NCBI GenBank assembly: GCA_037179385.1
Contig: CM074200.1
Location: 33,359,884 to 33,423,883 of the forward strand
Direction of reading: 5' to 3'
Length of the DNA stretch: 64,000 bases
Origin: Holothuria scabra
Lineage: Eukaryota; Echinodermata; Holothuroidea; Aspidochirotida; Holothuriidae
The notes beneath the pieces were generated by a model, which saw nothing but the letters and a program-made list of their open reading frames with translations, did not search any database and had not been told where the DNA came from. Positions 10,914 to 23,320 of this stretch are shown here, piece after piece (the first letter of the stretch is position 1; every line of letters begins with the position of its first letter). The translations under genes and the position numbers were made by a program.

Positions 10914-13861
10914 TAGCTAAAGTTTCTTCAGTACGGAAATCGAATTTTTTAAACAACAAAATAACATGAACTCTCTCTCTCTATGTGACTGATGGTTTCA
11001 TCGGCGTCGGATACATTTTGAGTAAGTGCGGTGACAAATAGTCTACTTTAAAACGTCATCGTAAATCTAAATCGTTATGGTTGCCTAGAGTAACCAGGGA
11101 TTTACGGGACAATTCTGGGCCGTTTTTACTAACATTAATGTTAGCGACCATTGCTAAGTATCTCGCTAACGAGAAACCACCGCTAATAACGATAGAGATA
11201 GACTTTGGGTTTCACCAAAGCACCTAGTGAAGCGATGGATTTTAACCTTTTCGTGTATAAAACAGTTAACGGCTAAAACTTATCGCAAACGACGCCGCTA
11301 ATAGAGATGAAAAATTGATCGCTAAAGTTTAGTGGAATCATTTTGAAAAAAAAAATGATGCTAAATTGCAATCGATTTAAGATTTAGATGATGAATTTCG
11401 GCCATGCTCATGCTAGGTATATTTTTGTATTGCCATGGTTTTGAAATGATTTTTTTCTTATCAGAGAATGAAATCTGGATAAAATGGAATTACCATCTTT
11501 ACCTTCCTCAAAATAAAACGAAAATGACGTGGGAGAACGCTGATTTAGAATGTAAGAGGATCCACCAAGACGCTCATCTTATCTACATAGAGAGTGAAGA
11601 AGAAAATGAATTTGTCTTCTCCTCTTTGAGCCCTTTATTTGATGAAATAACTTGGATTGGTATCAGCGATGAAGATGAGGAAGGTAATATTGTTTGGCAT
11701 AACTTTAGTTAGACGAATCCGAATAGTCAAGTGATGGTCTGTCTTTGTCGAATATAATTGGGGTCCATCAGCTTTTATCATTTAAATTCTTTGCTTCACT
11801 GTATCATGAAAGATTGCTCAGTAAAAGTGAATACTTCTTAATTTTTTCAATATCACTGAATATGAGGATTTAGAAATGAATGTGGGCAGTAAAATGAAGA
11901 CTTTTTATGGCTTAAGGACCTCACTAATGAGCGCCTTCTTTAGCTGCTTGGATTCGTCTATACAATATTGCCCTCGGAAACAACACAAGCTGTGTAGGTA
12001 AACTAGCTTCTTATTTCTGCCGGCCCGCCGGGCGTTCCTTTCGCGAGGTTCCTCTTTAATAAGCTAATTCGGTAATTCGTTGGCGTATTGAATGGTGGGC
12101 CCACAATTCCGGGCATAGCATGGAACATACAAACCGTGCTCAACACACAATTTACGACGTTCCCTTTTGTCGTTGGTACGCCCATACAACACTTATCTAA
12201 CCGTCTAGTCAACTGTAACGAAAAAGGGGTCTCAGTCATATTGTAAGGCAGATTAAAATGCAAAGTTTTACACCATAAAGACAATTTAGACACAATTCCT
12301 CTACACACAGTCACACTTAAGATCCATCTTTATGTTATGGATGGATTTAGAAAGAATGATTCCACGAAGTTTTCATGTAAACTCAAATTTCGGAATATGT
12401 GTTGTAGGTGTGGGATTGGTTTGTTTATCCCGACGATCCGGAGGATATGCAAATACGTACAGCCTCCAAAACGAATTACCGAACTGGGTTTTTCGAAATT
12501 GTGTCTTCTCATGACGTTTTTAAACAATGACATCATCGGTTTTGTGTTGTTGAGTTTAAGCTCTTGGACTCAGCGGCGTACGCAATAGGGGGCCGGGGGC
12601 AATGCCCCCACCTCTGTATGTAGATAGGGGAAACAACCCAATCGGGGGAATTTACACGGGAGCAATTCCCTTTGAATTGATCTCCACCTCCATATCAGTC
12701 GGGGTGATGGACATACTGGCCCGGCCTCCACCTCAAAAAACCTGCGCACGCCACTGCTTGGACTGTTGCTAAACTGATAGGAAGGCGATAAGATGAAGGC
12801 CTGACATAGATGACCTTTGGCCTCCACAGCCTTTCAACAGCCTTACGATATTTTAAAAGAGACCAAAACGCGTTTCAAGGGTTACAGCATATCAGATCTC
12901 AATCAATTGTTCGAATCACCGCGGTAACGTAAGAGCTGTAAGATTTAAGGTAGCATATCCCTATTACCAATATTCGATTACTATAGGTGTATCGTTTGGT
13001 CGTTTGGTCGGCCATTTGTTCAGATTTAGTAGTCCCAAAAATGCAGAATACCGTATGTCTTATTACACAGCACTCCCTGAGATCATTGATTTTGATTACA
13101 CTTTCCAGTTTTGTATAAACCCTTACACAATAAAATGTTATGATGTCTAGTTTTAAACAGTTGAGGAAGGGACGTAAGTTATTAGGTTTGGAGAATTAGG
13201 ACTGGTTGGGGTGAGAGGATTATGCCTTTAATGACCAACTTGTAAGCTTTCTTGTAATTGAATAACTTGCGAAAACTAGTTTAAAGGCCAGCCTCCTTTT
13301 TTTAGTGTGCAATTAAATTGAATGAAATTATGGTGTACTAGCTAGTTGCAAATGATTCTATCTTTAAGAGTGATGCCACTCGCTAAAATGTCAAATGCAT
13401 CACCCCAATTTTATTTGAAACAACCACTGATCCCACATATGACATTTCAGGTATTGAACTTTGCAGGTACAAAGTAAACTAACGACTTTATTTAATGAGA
13501 AAAGTATTGTCACATCACTCTTACGAACCAATTGTGAAAAACGACAGGTAGTCCAACTTGTGGTTGCTGCATTTCCTTTAAGAACCATCATGCAATTGAT
13601 GTCTGTTCTAAATCTGACAGAACAATCTTTCTAAAATGAAACAAATGCTTATGTTTTTCTACATAATTATTGTCCTTTTCAGGCTCGTGGAAATGGGGTA
13701 GGAAGACCCCACCGAAGTTCATTAACTGGGGCTCAGCCGAGCCCAACGGAGGATTAAACGAGAATTGTGGGGGAACATTTTTTCGGCAAAATCTGGGAAC
13801 AACTACTTGGTTTGACATCAGTTGTACAAGCGAGATGTATTTCATCTGTGAACGTGGATGA
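8673..13861 (+). CDS. Secreted C-type lectin, gene 1 (4 exons, 185 aa model)
   Basis: Predicted secreted single-domain C-type lectin, binding glycans at the cell surface or in coelomic fluid as in invertebrate immune lectins (role inferred from the family). Model: join(8673-8766, 9269-9334, 11465-11683, 13683-13861), 558 nt, every intron phase 1 with GT/AG ends. Residues 1-31 are a signal peptide with core LFILIILVAV; 32-53 a short linker; about 54-185 the CTLD. Visible CTLD marks are WENADLEC, HLIYIESEEENEF, WIGISDEDEEG, WKWG, NWGSAEPNGG, NENC and the end YFICER. Four domain cysteines give the usual two disulfides; the N-terminal pair of long-form CTLDs is absent. EPN suggests mannose-type specificity, but the WND motif is WFD, so one Ca2+ ligand is replaced. 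The start ATG has A at -3 and G at +4 with an in-frame TAA 24 nt upstream. Candidate AATAAA signals are at 14236 and 14328. Confidence 0.88.
9269..9334 (+). CDS. Lectin 1 exon 2: linker
   Basis: 66 nt, phase 1 at both ends, between acceptor TTTACATTTAG and donor GTAAGT. It encodes GFCHYHALIQSTAKVNNRF followed by RSSG. GFC at its start parallels GLC at the start of lectin 2 exon 2, which supports homology. Confidence 0.8.
10569..10824. mobile_element. piggyBac-type MITE with TTAA target sites
   Basis: A 256-bp insert bounded by TTAA at 10565-10568 and 10825-10828. The ends are inverted: CCCTTTACCGTT on the left, and on the right GGTAAAGGG preceded by AACGGTAAACT. TTAA duplication with CCC-starting termini is the hallmark of piggyBac. 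The interior is GC-richer than its surroundings and non-coding, although an 81-codon open frame crosses it. It lies in intron 2 of lectin 1. Confidence 0.85.
10881..10916. repeat. AGTC tetranucleotide microsatellite
   Basis: About eight tandem AGTC units with a few substitutions, in intron 2 of lectin 1. Confidence 0.9.
11465..11683 (+). CDS. Lectin 1 exon 3: N-terminal half of CTLD
   Basis: 219 nt (73 codons), phase 1 at both ends. The acceptor is TTTTTTCTTATCAG and the donor AAG|GTAAT. It carries the CTLD alpha-helical part, including WENADLEC and the WIGISDEDEE core. The open frame continues past the donor to a TAG at 11710, so retention of intron 3 would truncate the lectin domain. Confidence 0.9.
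12571..12756. mobile_element. Short hAT-like MITE, perfect 8-bp TSD
   Basis: A 186-bp insert flanked by perfect repeats CTTGGACT (12563-12570 and 12757-12764). It begins CAGCGGCGTACGCA and ends TGCGCACGCCACTG, inverted versions of each other and of the CAGTGGCGTACG family. It lies in intron 3 of lectin 1. Confidence 0.93.
13683..13861 (+). CDS. Lectin 1 exon 4: C-terminal half of CTLD
   Basis: Acceptor CCTTTTCAG, then 179 nt to a TGA. It encodes SWKWGRKTPPKFINW, EPNGG, NENC, WFDISC and YFICERG: the carbohydrate-binding loops and three of the four domain cysteines. Two poly(A) signals follow within 500 bp. Confidence 0.92.
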
Positions 13862-15147
13862 GATTCAGAATGGAACCCTACAAATACCACCACGGTCAAT
13901 TAAAAATATGTAGCAACAAACATGTACCGTATGTTCTTCAATATGTGTTCACATTCCAAGTTAAAACTATCAATTAAGTGTTTTCCTGAGTTGAAACGGT
14001 TTTGTGCATAATTTGAAAAGGCGTCATGTCATGAATTCTTGAAAACCGAATTGAACTTTTAATATCTCTCTGCTTAAACAGCTATTTTTTTGTTGGATAT
14101 GAGGATTTTCTAAGTTTGGTAATTTGTTTTTGATATGTGAAGAAAACTAAAAAGCTTTGGAAAAATTTGTTGAAGTCCATGAACCACCTCAATGGGCCCC
14201 ATTAACAGTGAGGAGTGCTTTGGCTTAAATTTTGGAATAAATTACACCTCTCATTTTCGTCTGTGTGAATTTGCTTCCACACTTATCAGACTATATAGGA
14301 AATCTCACTGATTGATCTACTTATGCAAATAAAAAGAAAAGTATAAGATAGCGGCATATTTACACTCTCTAAAGATTAATTTGGTGCGAATCTAACAGTC
14401 TAGACTTAACATTCATTGTAAAAGATTAAGAAAAACTTTTTAAAATGAAAGTATTCTCTCCAAATAAAGATTGTCCCATCCCCTCCATTTCACTCTAAAA
14501 GATGTTTTTCAAGAGAGAAGTGCATAGTCATGACTCCGTGTACTTTTAAATACTTTGAAATGGTGGTACGAGCTAAAAATATCCATCATAATGGTACGGA
14601 GATAAAGAAATTATTTCTACGACAAGTTACTGTTCATTTCAGTGAAAGTCTATAGGCACTTGAAGATTTCAAATCTTCTTAAATGTAGTCATGTACTTTT
14701 CTACGGAGAACATGCATGTTTTTAAATCATTTTAATTACTCATATTGAAATGTCGTACGATAACTAATAATGTAAATTATATGCGCAATGTATAGCCGTG
14801 GGGTTCATAAAGTCGGGTTAAAAACTGCTAGACAATTGACTATTATGTTTTAAGATATGTGATTTGATCTTAGGTATATGCCAGTTTGAGGTTTTGTTGA
14901 TAAATTCAAGGTAACTTATCACTTTTTCCTCCGTTTATTCGCTCTGTTTACATGATAAGTTTGGCATAAAACAAAATACATACATTACACTCATATAATA
15001 ACATCAGTGTCGAAATGCAGAAGGAATGCACTTAATTTACTTAAACTTTACTACTTTCACATTATTTAGAGATATTTATATAGCAAGATAATTGTAGTCG
15101 CTTGCTTGGTTAATCCAATTATTTTTACTTAATATATGCATAACTCC
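13862..15147. other. 3' flank of lectin 1
   Basis: AT-rich 3' UTR and flank. AATAAA occurs at 14236-14241 and 14328-14333. The 3' UTR of the minus-strand LINE probably enters from the right. No further coding potential was recognised. Confidence 0.5.
14236..14333 (+). promoter_or_regulatory. Candidate poly(A) signals of lectin 1
   Basis: AATAAA hexamers at 14236 and 14328, 375 and 467 bp downstream of the stop codon. No cleavage site can be set without transcripts. Confidence 0.45.
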
Positions 15148-15966
15148 TTAGTAGATGGGTTTAAGTGAAAGAGCTCTTTCTCTATCAGAAAAGCCCATGA
15201 AAATGCTTAAAAGCTTCGAACAACTCATTATATTTGACATTTCTCCCTCTTCTCTTCGAATCGATAATAGAATATATTTTTCAACCGCCAGCGTAAACTT
15301 ATTTTTGTGAAAGAAATTATCGAATCGGGGCCTACATCCATTTACTTTGCAGTTAAAAATAAGATACTTCATATGTAAGATTAAGAAATTATATGTATGG
15401 ACAGTACCTTTCCAAAAACCAAAGAAAAAATCCTCTTTAGAAAAAAAGAATTGACGATTGAGAAGTTTGCTTTCAATGTCTAAATTGAAGGAAGACGTAT
15501 CGATGCAGTGCCAGAGAAGATGCTCTAAACATTTTTCCTCGATAGAACAAAAATCACTTATGGAGGAATCAGCTTTGCCCATTAAAAATAAAAGCCTGTT
15601 GGTAGGAACAATCCTATGTAGAAATTTGAACTGAGAGTAGGAGAGTTTTGAGTCAGTGCCGATCATGAACCAGGGGAGTCGATAAAAGCGACTCCAATCA
15701 TGGCCGGAGAAATTATTGAAAGAAGAATCTCATTTAGTTTTAGCTGAGGGCGTCTGAACAGGTTTTTGGATATACTTGGAGTAAAACAGCTGAGAAACAG
15801 AGGAGTCTGACAAAGCCTTTTCAAAGAGTAGAAAATTAACATTTTGGCTTTCAGCCTTTCCACCACCTGCCTCCCGCCAGTGAGTAGGAATACTATTGAT
15901 AAGGCCTAAGTATAAAGTAAATGGAAAGGAAATTGGCGAGTAGAAATCTATCTTTAAAACTTTCAA
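15148..15966 (-). pseudogene. LINE ORF2 C-terminal region
   Basis: Frames at 15966-15663 and 15666-15148 hold the L1/Tx1 C-terminal domain: SYSQFKFLHRIVPTNRLLF, then EEKCLEHLLWHCIDTSSF (the CxxxxxHLxxxC zinc-like motif). At least one frameshift lies near 15665. Confidence 0.7.
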
Positions 15967-16372
15967 AAGAGAAAGGGTTTCAGTGTCTTTGAAAAAATCT
16001 TTTACAAACTTAACACCCTTTTTATATAAAAACGAATAAAAAACAGTTTGATTAATAACTGACTAATACGTATAAAAGAATTGTTCCAGATGAGTTGATT
16101 TCCAAAATCTCTAGTAGGTGAATAAAATGAGATATTACACCATACCTGCACTACCTCCATCAAAAAAGAATTGGAAATTCTTATTACGTCTTGGCTAGAG
16201 CAGTTACATTGGAAGATTAAAGATTCCCCCAAAACAATGAAGACTTATATCAAAAAACATTTCCAAGGTCCGGTTGACTCATCACATTAACGGGGAATCC
16301 AAGTGCACTTTAAACTATTTATGTAGCTTTCAACATGAATAACTTTGAGCCCTCCTTGATCAAAATGATTTA

Positions 16373-16900
16373 TCATAGCAGTACGTTTAACTTTATCGGG
16401 CTTCCCAAACCAAATGAAATAAAAAAAATAATAGATTCAACTTCTTTAATGAAATAGTTGGGTGGGTTTGGGAGTATCATAAACAGATAGACAAGTTGTG
16501 GAAGCCCAAAAGTCTTAACTATAATGTTTCTACCCATAGGGATTAAGTCCCTGACAGACCACAAACCGAGGAGACTTTTGAGACGGGATAACTTTGGTAT
16601 GAAATTTAGTTGGAAAAGATCATCACCATTATGGGTAAAAAAGATGCCAAACAGTCTAACAGGTCTGTTAGAAATTTTGATACCGAAATCACGAGCATAA
16701 ATGGGGGGATGGGAAACAAAAAGGCACAGAGAAAAGAGAGTACACTTTTGAGGTTGACCTTCAAACCGGCCGCTAACTCAAGATCACTGAGTATTTTAAC
16801 AGTCTCATGTAGGGAATTTCTATATCATTCAGGGAAAACGTTGTGTCGTCAGCACATGTTAGAAGCTTAATTTCTCTGTTACCGATTCTCATACCATGAA
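16373..16900 (-). pseudogene. LINE reverse transcriptase remnant
   Basis: Near 16890 it reads IHGMRIGNREIKLLTCADDT, the RT catalytic ADD motif with Cys in place of the usual aromatic residue. Next come AAGLKVNLKSTLF, then ISNRPVRLFGIFF, then SVRDLIPMGRNIIVKTFGLP. These lie in shifting frames. RT motifs A and B are absent. Confidence 0.8.
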
Positions 16901-16903
16901 TAT

Positions 16904-17233
<330 letters not shown>

Positions 17234-17245
17234 TAACTTTTAACG

Positions 17246-17557
17246 CTAGCACTTAAAATTTAAGGAAATGTAAAGCTGTTGCTCTATTAAAAAATGTGGT
17301 GCAAGTTCAACTTCCTTACGGCGACGTTCTTTAGCTTTCTTTTTAGAATAATTTCTAATTTCCAACCATAAGAGGCTGGGATTAGAATATATATCATTAA
17401 TAACTTCAATAGATATTAAATCGGTAATGTGATTTACGTACACATCATCACAAAGCAAAGAATTATTCAATTTCCAGTATCCAGTGCCTCTGGGCTCAGA
17501 ATAAACATTGAAGGATAAACTGATAAACTGACTGATTACCCGGAGAGAAAGCAACAT
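17246..17557 (-). pseudogene. LINE linker between endonuclease and RT
   Basis: Contains EPRGTGYWKLNNSLLCDD, the RGxGyWKlNnSLL block that precedes RT in L1/Tx1 elements, then LWLEIRNYSKKKAKERRRKE. The frame runs directly into the trinucleotide array. Confidence 0.75.
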
Positions 17558-17796
17558 TATTTACAAATCCACTAGGGCTCCTGGAAATAAGAAAGTAGTC
17601 CTACCTACAATGTATTCCACGGGTAATATTTGAGCTCCAGGTGAACTGCTAGAAAGCGGATTCTTTTATCTCCAGATATCAATTAGATTATGACACGCCA
17701 TCAATGAAAAACATTCTTCACGAGCTTTGAAGTTGGTATGAAAAAGACCTCCCATTTTATCAAGCTCCAAGTTAAAAACGAAGTTAAAGTCCCCCC

Positions 17797-18188
17797 TCAA
17801 TTTAGATGTCTAGATATATCTGTAAAAAGATCAGGTCTATCTGTGTTGTAAGCATAAATGTTAAGAATAGCAAAGACATGATCAAACAACTTTACATCAA
17901 TTATGATATATCTTACATGATGATCAAAAAATGTGTTAGCAAGAATGACATGTGAAGTTGGTCTAAACAAAATACAAACACCTCTGCTGCGATTAGAACC
18001 ATGTGAAAAAAGAATAGAACCTCCCCATTCACGCTTCCAGAAGACTTCGTCGTCAATGCTACTATGTGTCTCCTGAAGGAAAGTAGTGTCAACCTTGCGT
18101 CTATGCAAGTAAGAAAACAACTGCCTCCGTTTTTAGGCTTTTTAAGACCCCTGGCATTGTAAGAAATTAAATTAAAATCAGATGACAT
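17797..18188 (-). pseudogene. LINE APE endonuclease remnant
   Basis: Begins SDFNLISYNARGLKKPK, a normal endonuclease N-terminus. After a frameshift near 18120 it continues as FSYLHRRKVDTTFLQETHSS, then REWGGSILFSHGSNRSRGV. This is the catalytic Asn and Glu region of AP-endonuclease-like LINE domains. It stops near 17797. Confidence 0.8.
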
Positions 18189-18539
18189 AAGTAATCAAAA
18201 CAAAATGAAAAAGATACAGCTGCTAGGGGAGGTGAAAAGCGATCCATACATGAAATACAAGAGTGCCAAACATAGTAAATATATACAGAAACAAGGACTT
18301 TAAGCACAGAGTAAACCAAAATCAACGATAATACTATAATGGAGGTTGGTAAAGAAAAAAGAAAAAACGTCAAGTCAAACGGACGATACAAAACCGTCAG
18401 GTTTCACCAGACAGGGTGGTACATCCGTGAAGAAAAACCAATTCATGGTGAAGGTGAACGGGATGTTTTGACACATTTAGGGCTATAGAAGAATCAAGGT
18501 GGTGGTGGTGTTTTCCGTAAAACAAAGTTGAAAGTTGCT

Positions 18540-19351
18540 AAATGAACAGTACGTCATACAGTTGTGGCCTACCTATACATCCGTTTCGCGAAAAATCGAA
18601 CGGATGGCCATTCGAGGAACGCCAGCGGCCACCGGAAAAATGCAGACGAGTCCCTGAATTAAACAGCTGTGTAACTTTCTGCGACCACTTTCTCTTCTCT
18701 GGAAGGTCTGCCTTGTACGATTCTACCGTCATGATGAGCCCTTTCGACCTTACAAGCGGTGATTCCTACTTTTTCAAACACTTCTTGAGCAATTTTGATG
18801 CAGTCTTCACTTTCTTGCTGAGGGACACCGACGATACGTAAGTTATTTCGGCGGGAGAAACGTTCCTGTCTGTTAATCACTTCTCTGCGATCCTCACGTG
18901 ATTCCTCCAGCCCGCTAATTTTTGATTCAAGTAAGATGCATTTTCTTTTAAAGCTTCATTTTCAGCCTTGACAGCATCAATTAATTTTTTGAGCTCACCA
19001 ATAGCTCTGCCAAGATTTTGTCTAATTTTTCTTAGTTTACTTGTGATCTTTTCGACGGCAATATCCAGAGCTTCTGAAAAATAGTCCACCTCACTCACTA
19101 GCTGAATCTTCCTCAATGGGTGGTATTAGTGTACCGCTGGGGGCTAGGCCGGTTAGGCTCTCAAGCGTTGCCTGGTGAGTGCCTTGACGGCGTTTTTTCG
19201 TTCTGGCACTACTTCTTGTAGGTCTCCCTTTTCTATTCAGAGTAGGCGTGGTTGATGAGAAATCACTTAAAAATACACTAAAGTGAAAGGAAGGGGTCAA
19301 GATGTTGCACTGATACACCATATACACATCTGGGCTAGATATATTTTTCAA
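18540..19351 (-). pseudogene. LINE ORF1p remnant
   Basis: Three open segments in different frames. 19351-19091 is a basic Ser/Thr-rich N-terminus (RKGRPTRSSARTKKRRQ). 19116-18877 is a coiled coil (AIGELKKLIDAVKAENEALK). 18880-18659 contains RRNNLRIVGVPQQESED and a KVERAHHDGR motif typical of L1-type ORF1 RNA-binding domains. They would join into one ORF1 only after frame correction. Confidence 0.75.
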
Positions 19352-22300
19352 AATCCGAAGTTTTCCGGTAAATAAAGAGCCTTCCCTTCACTCCGGTAAC
19401 TTATCACTTAAATGTAGTTGAGACTGTTATTTTGTGTTACGGTATTTAAAAGGGCGGATTTATAGGGGCATCCGGTGTGCCCCACCTCTCTGGCAAGAAG
19501 GGGAAGATCAATCCGGGTGTCACCACTTGACGTAGGAATTTGATGTGTTCTGTCTCGCACTTGCAAGGGTAACTGGAATTTTTCCCCAGAATGCTTAGAG
19601 CTTAGAATAAGGTATCCGCTAACATATCATCAAACTTAATTTCACATTAGACCCTTTTTAACGACTGGTACGTCAAAGTTAAGTCCATTCTTAGGTTCTA
19701 TTAGTCCGTCTTTTAGCTGTTTGCACCTTCTTTAAAGTAAAAGATAAGGGGAAGATCAATCTGGGCGTCACTTCGTGACGTGAGAGTTAATTGGTCTCCT
19801 CTTTTGCAAATAACTGGGATTCTTCCTCTATACAAGCACGACAGATTTCAGGAACGGGAGATGAGTAATTGCATGGGCCATCAGCAAGTGGCCCAGTGAG
19901 ACCATATATTGACCATAAAACATTAGGAAATTCTTCCCCTTGAAAAGGGGCTCAATGACTTAGACTACTAAGTCATGACTTTTTCTAAAAGTCCTCTCGA
20001 CTCTCTGCCAAGGGGAGAAAACCAAACATTTATTCCCGGAGGAGTTCTGCTCCCTATAACGTCATGGCTTGGCCGATATATAACGATAGGAACCCAATAC
20101 CAACTGACCTTGAAATTTCTATTTGGTTCTATTTGGTTTTCCCAGCCCAAACATTGAGGTATGTACCTTTCAGCTGAAAATATCAAGAAATAATATTCTC
20201 GTTTCTAATTATTAACACGTTTCCTTTAATTTTGTAACCATGTTTTTTGTCCCAAATAAAAAATAATTTGACAGGTCTTTGTCTGGTAATTTTTAATTCT
20301 TGTCCCGCATTATTTTTTCACTTTCTTGCCTAACTTCACTAAATCTGAACCGATTTTCATGTTTCAAGATTCATTTGTAATTAATTATAATTTAACCACT
20401 GAATCCTACTACCATTATACATGGAAATACAAATCAGTCCTTAAGAAATTTTTGAAGGTGAATGACCAGTATCTTAAGGTTAACCGAAAAAAACGTCACT
20501 GAGCCGTCGTATTCGGAAATCAAGGTCGAAGTTTAAATTTCCACAGTTCAAAGGGCGGAATTTGTTAATGATTCTTTAACTTTTTCTTTGGTATCAAGCT
20601 AGTCTTAAAATTCACGCATGGCCATCTTAGCTTCACCGAAAGATAAATCTTATCAAAATTTGATAAAAGATAGGCCTATGTATCAAAAAATAAGTGAAAA
20701 TTGGGATTCCTCTTGTCTGTTTAAATTGAGTTTTCGCACCCAACTCCATTTATGGTGGATAAATAATTCATTATAATGCAGACAAATTTTCACTCTTCAG
20801 TATTCCAACTTGTGCGCCATGGTCATTCACCGGGATCTTGTAGCCACTAAGTCCCCTAGACCTGGACTCATCGTCTAAAAATATTCACTGACAAGCAGTG
20901 GCGTGCTTCAGTTTTGAGATTAAGAATAATGAAGTCAAGTACATACTGGTGATGAGATATCTAAGAGAGAAGACTGGCAATGTTAACTGAAGCTACACTT
21001 ACTTACATTTTTTAAAAAAAGCCATAGTTATCACAAATTGTAATTTTTTTTATAATAAATAAGCTATTTCGGAGTAGACGTTTTTCGTCAGTTTTCCTTC
21101 ATTTTTAGCGACTATTTGAAATCACTTGAAAGGACCTACACATTGCCATGCCTGTTTGCTTCACAGTAGCTCAGAATTGCTCTGCTCAGAACTGTAGTCT
21201 ATGCTTGCATAGCAATTTTATCGAGCACCCTCAATTTAAAAGTTTCACGTGCTTGGATTGACATTTCATTGCAGACATCGAAGCTTGCTTCTTAAGAAAG
21301 TATTTGTAAATATTAAGATTGGGAATCCGCAGAAAAATTTCTTGGGACAAAAACTTTGATTGATTAAATTGGGGATTTTTTACTCCCATAAAAGAGCTTG
21401 GCTGTATGTTGCCAGCATTTGTCTAATATTAGGGAAGCGCCCCAACTTGTAAGGGCTGGGTAATGGTCACAATCCCTGACAAAGACAATTAGTCTGACTG
21501 AATATGGAAAAGGAAAATCTTTAGGTCTGCAGGGGCCGCATGAACGATTTTGGATTGAATTATATCAAACTGAAAACAGAAGTTTGCAAAAAGTAGATCA
21601 TTTGTAAAAAAAGAAAATCCTTTCGATGAAATTTTACTTGATATATTTTATAATTAGCAATAATGTTGTTATCATACGGATGAAGACTCCCTGAAGATTT
21701 TGGAAAATTTCCTCGATAGAGGGAGAGCCTATGTGTTTTTTGCCCCTCCCTGCCGACGTTTATGAATATTAATGCCTAGAGATCATGAAAACGGACAAAA
21801 TCTTCCTATCATGTTGTAGGGCAGGTGTCTTCCATTTCAACCTATTTGGTGAATAAGAGGAGGGCTAAAATGGGGGTAGTTGAAACAGCATTATTACGAA
21901 GTCAATAAGCGACGCAGGCCATAGCAAACTATGCTAATGGTTTTCCAGGGTTGAGACAATAGGGCGTAAAACGGTAGTGATATAAAATGGCTGAAAATTA
22001 TTACAATTGTTTGTACGAGTGGCATCTCTGTTACAATTGCTTCAAAAATTAAGTGTAAAGATTGAATCTAAATATCTCTCTGATGAGAAGTTCCTGAGGG
22101 CAAGGCATTTACGGGCAGTTGATAGTTGAAATAAGTATTACAGACATGCGTGGCTGGGCGTTCTGGCCAGTACTGCACATTGTGCTTTTTGTACGCGATT
22201 TTTGACTGATCTCCGCGGGCCGAATTCTTGACTGTGGCGGGCCGGACTTGGCCCGCCGGTTGCTTACCCCTGTTGTCAGGTATAACACTAACACAGCCAA

Positions 22301-22369
22301 ATCTTTGCAAAAAGGGATATTGTTCCGTGAATATGTGTCTGTCTTGGTAGATCTGTGAACAGTTAGTTA
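19352..22369. other. Intergenic between LINE and lectin 2, no gene recognised
   Basis: AT-rich DNA. A near-repeat of a GGGAAGATCAATC(C/T)GGG phrase occurs at 19500 and 19750, and a single CAGTGGCGTG hAT-like start at 20897 lacks a partner. Open frames are short and domainless. Confidence 0.45.
22140..22272 (-). mobile_element. hAT (Charlie-like) element fragment
   Basis: The minus strand begins CAGGGGTAAGCAACC, followed by GGCGGGCCAAGTCCGGCCCGCC, split here as GGCGGGCCAAG and TCCGGCCCGCC. This is the terminal pattern of Charlie-type hAT repeats. The opposite end and TSD were not found. Confidence 0.55.
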
Positions 22370-22575
22370 GATACGGTTTGACGGCTGGGTCTCTAACCAA
22401 TTGGTTTCTATGAGGCAAGTCACGACATCTTTCCACTTTACTGGCTTGGTTTTCCTTCTCCATTGTTTATGCTGATTACTAAGCACAGTGGCATTTCGTC
22501 TGCAGCATGACTCTGCCATGAGTCGAACCGGAGGAGTTGCTAGTGCTATAGGTCTCTTAACACGTCCCTACTATG
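22370..22575 (-). mobile_element. tRNA-derived SINE copy (old)
   Basis: In reverse orientation a B-box-like GGTTCGACTC lies near 22530, followed by GCCACTGTGCTTAG, CAGCATAAACAATGG and CCAAGCCAG, the body sequence of the SINE family. The tail with GGTTAGAGACCC-like sequence degenerates near 22380. Confidence 0.6.
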
Positions 22576-23238
22576 ACAATAAAAAACGTGCGGATAGAAT
22601 GAAAGGAAAACCTTTCAAACGAGGATAAGCCTATGATTTCCTGAACTAAACGATTAAGAACTAAATGTAAGCAAGAATATCAAAGTTCTACTATTTCCAG
22701 TTCCATAATACATCAGTAGGGTAAATATGAATTAATAGCACGAAATCTTAGTACCGTACATAAAGCCTTACTGAACCTAACAGATAACATTTGATATTGC
22801 ATCTCTATTGCATGGAAACTTGTCCCTCTCTTCCTCTGTTTAAGTTTTCATTTACAAAACCGGCCAAAGGTATCTAGGAGTTCAAGATATTTAGATTATT
22901 TTACAGTCCATTTTGCACACTCGTAGAAATCCTTATAAAATCGATTAATCAATAATGAAGCCGGAGACCGTCCTTTTTATTTAATAGCTGAAAAGTTTGA
23001 TTTAATACATTTGACCGTGTGTACATGAGATTTACTATCAATTTGGACACAGCTAGTTGGAAAGTGTGTAACTTGCACGGTCGGGAAGCTGTTATTCTGT
23101 CAACTGTTGATAAACTTTGCAGGAGAATGTTAAATCTACCAGAACAGGGCAAAGGCGTTTGGAAGGGAATCAAGTCAAGTCACGTGGAGGTTTAAACTTT
23201 TTGTTTAGTATACTTCGTGCTGTCAAAGTGATTAATCC

Positions 23239-23320
23239 ATGAATATAACCTGCTTAGATTGGAGGATAAATCTTCTAGTCGTGGTGCTGGCAACTTGTAG
23301 TCACGTTATAAAGGCCATGG
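23239..23320 (+). CDS. Lectin 2 exon 1: signal peptide
   Basis: Encodes MNITCLDWRINLLVVVLATC followed by SHVIKAM and a split Gly, donor ATGG|GTAAG. Length, hydrophobic core and KAMG end match lectin 1 exon 1. The unspliced frame runs on into a SINE remnant until a TAA at 23473, so the 78-codon frame is not the product. Confidence 0.82.

Noticed and set aside
20897..20912. hAT-like start CAGTGGCGTGCTTCAG
   Set aside because: No partner end or TSD was found, so it is only a short match.
22068..22463. 131-codon minus-strand open frame
   Set aside because: It overlaps a hAT end and a SINE, and has no domain.
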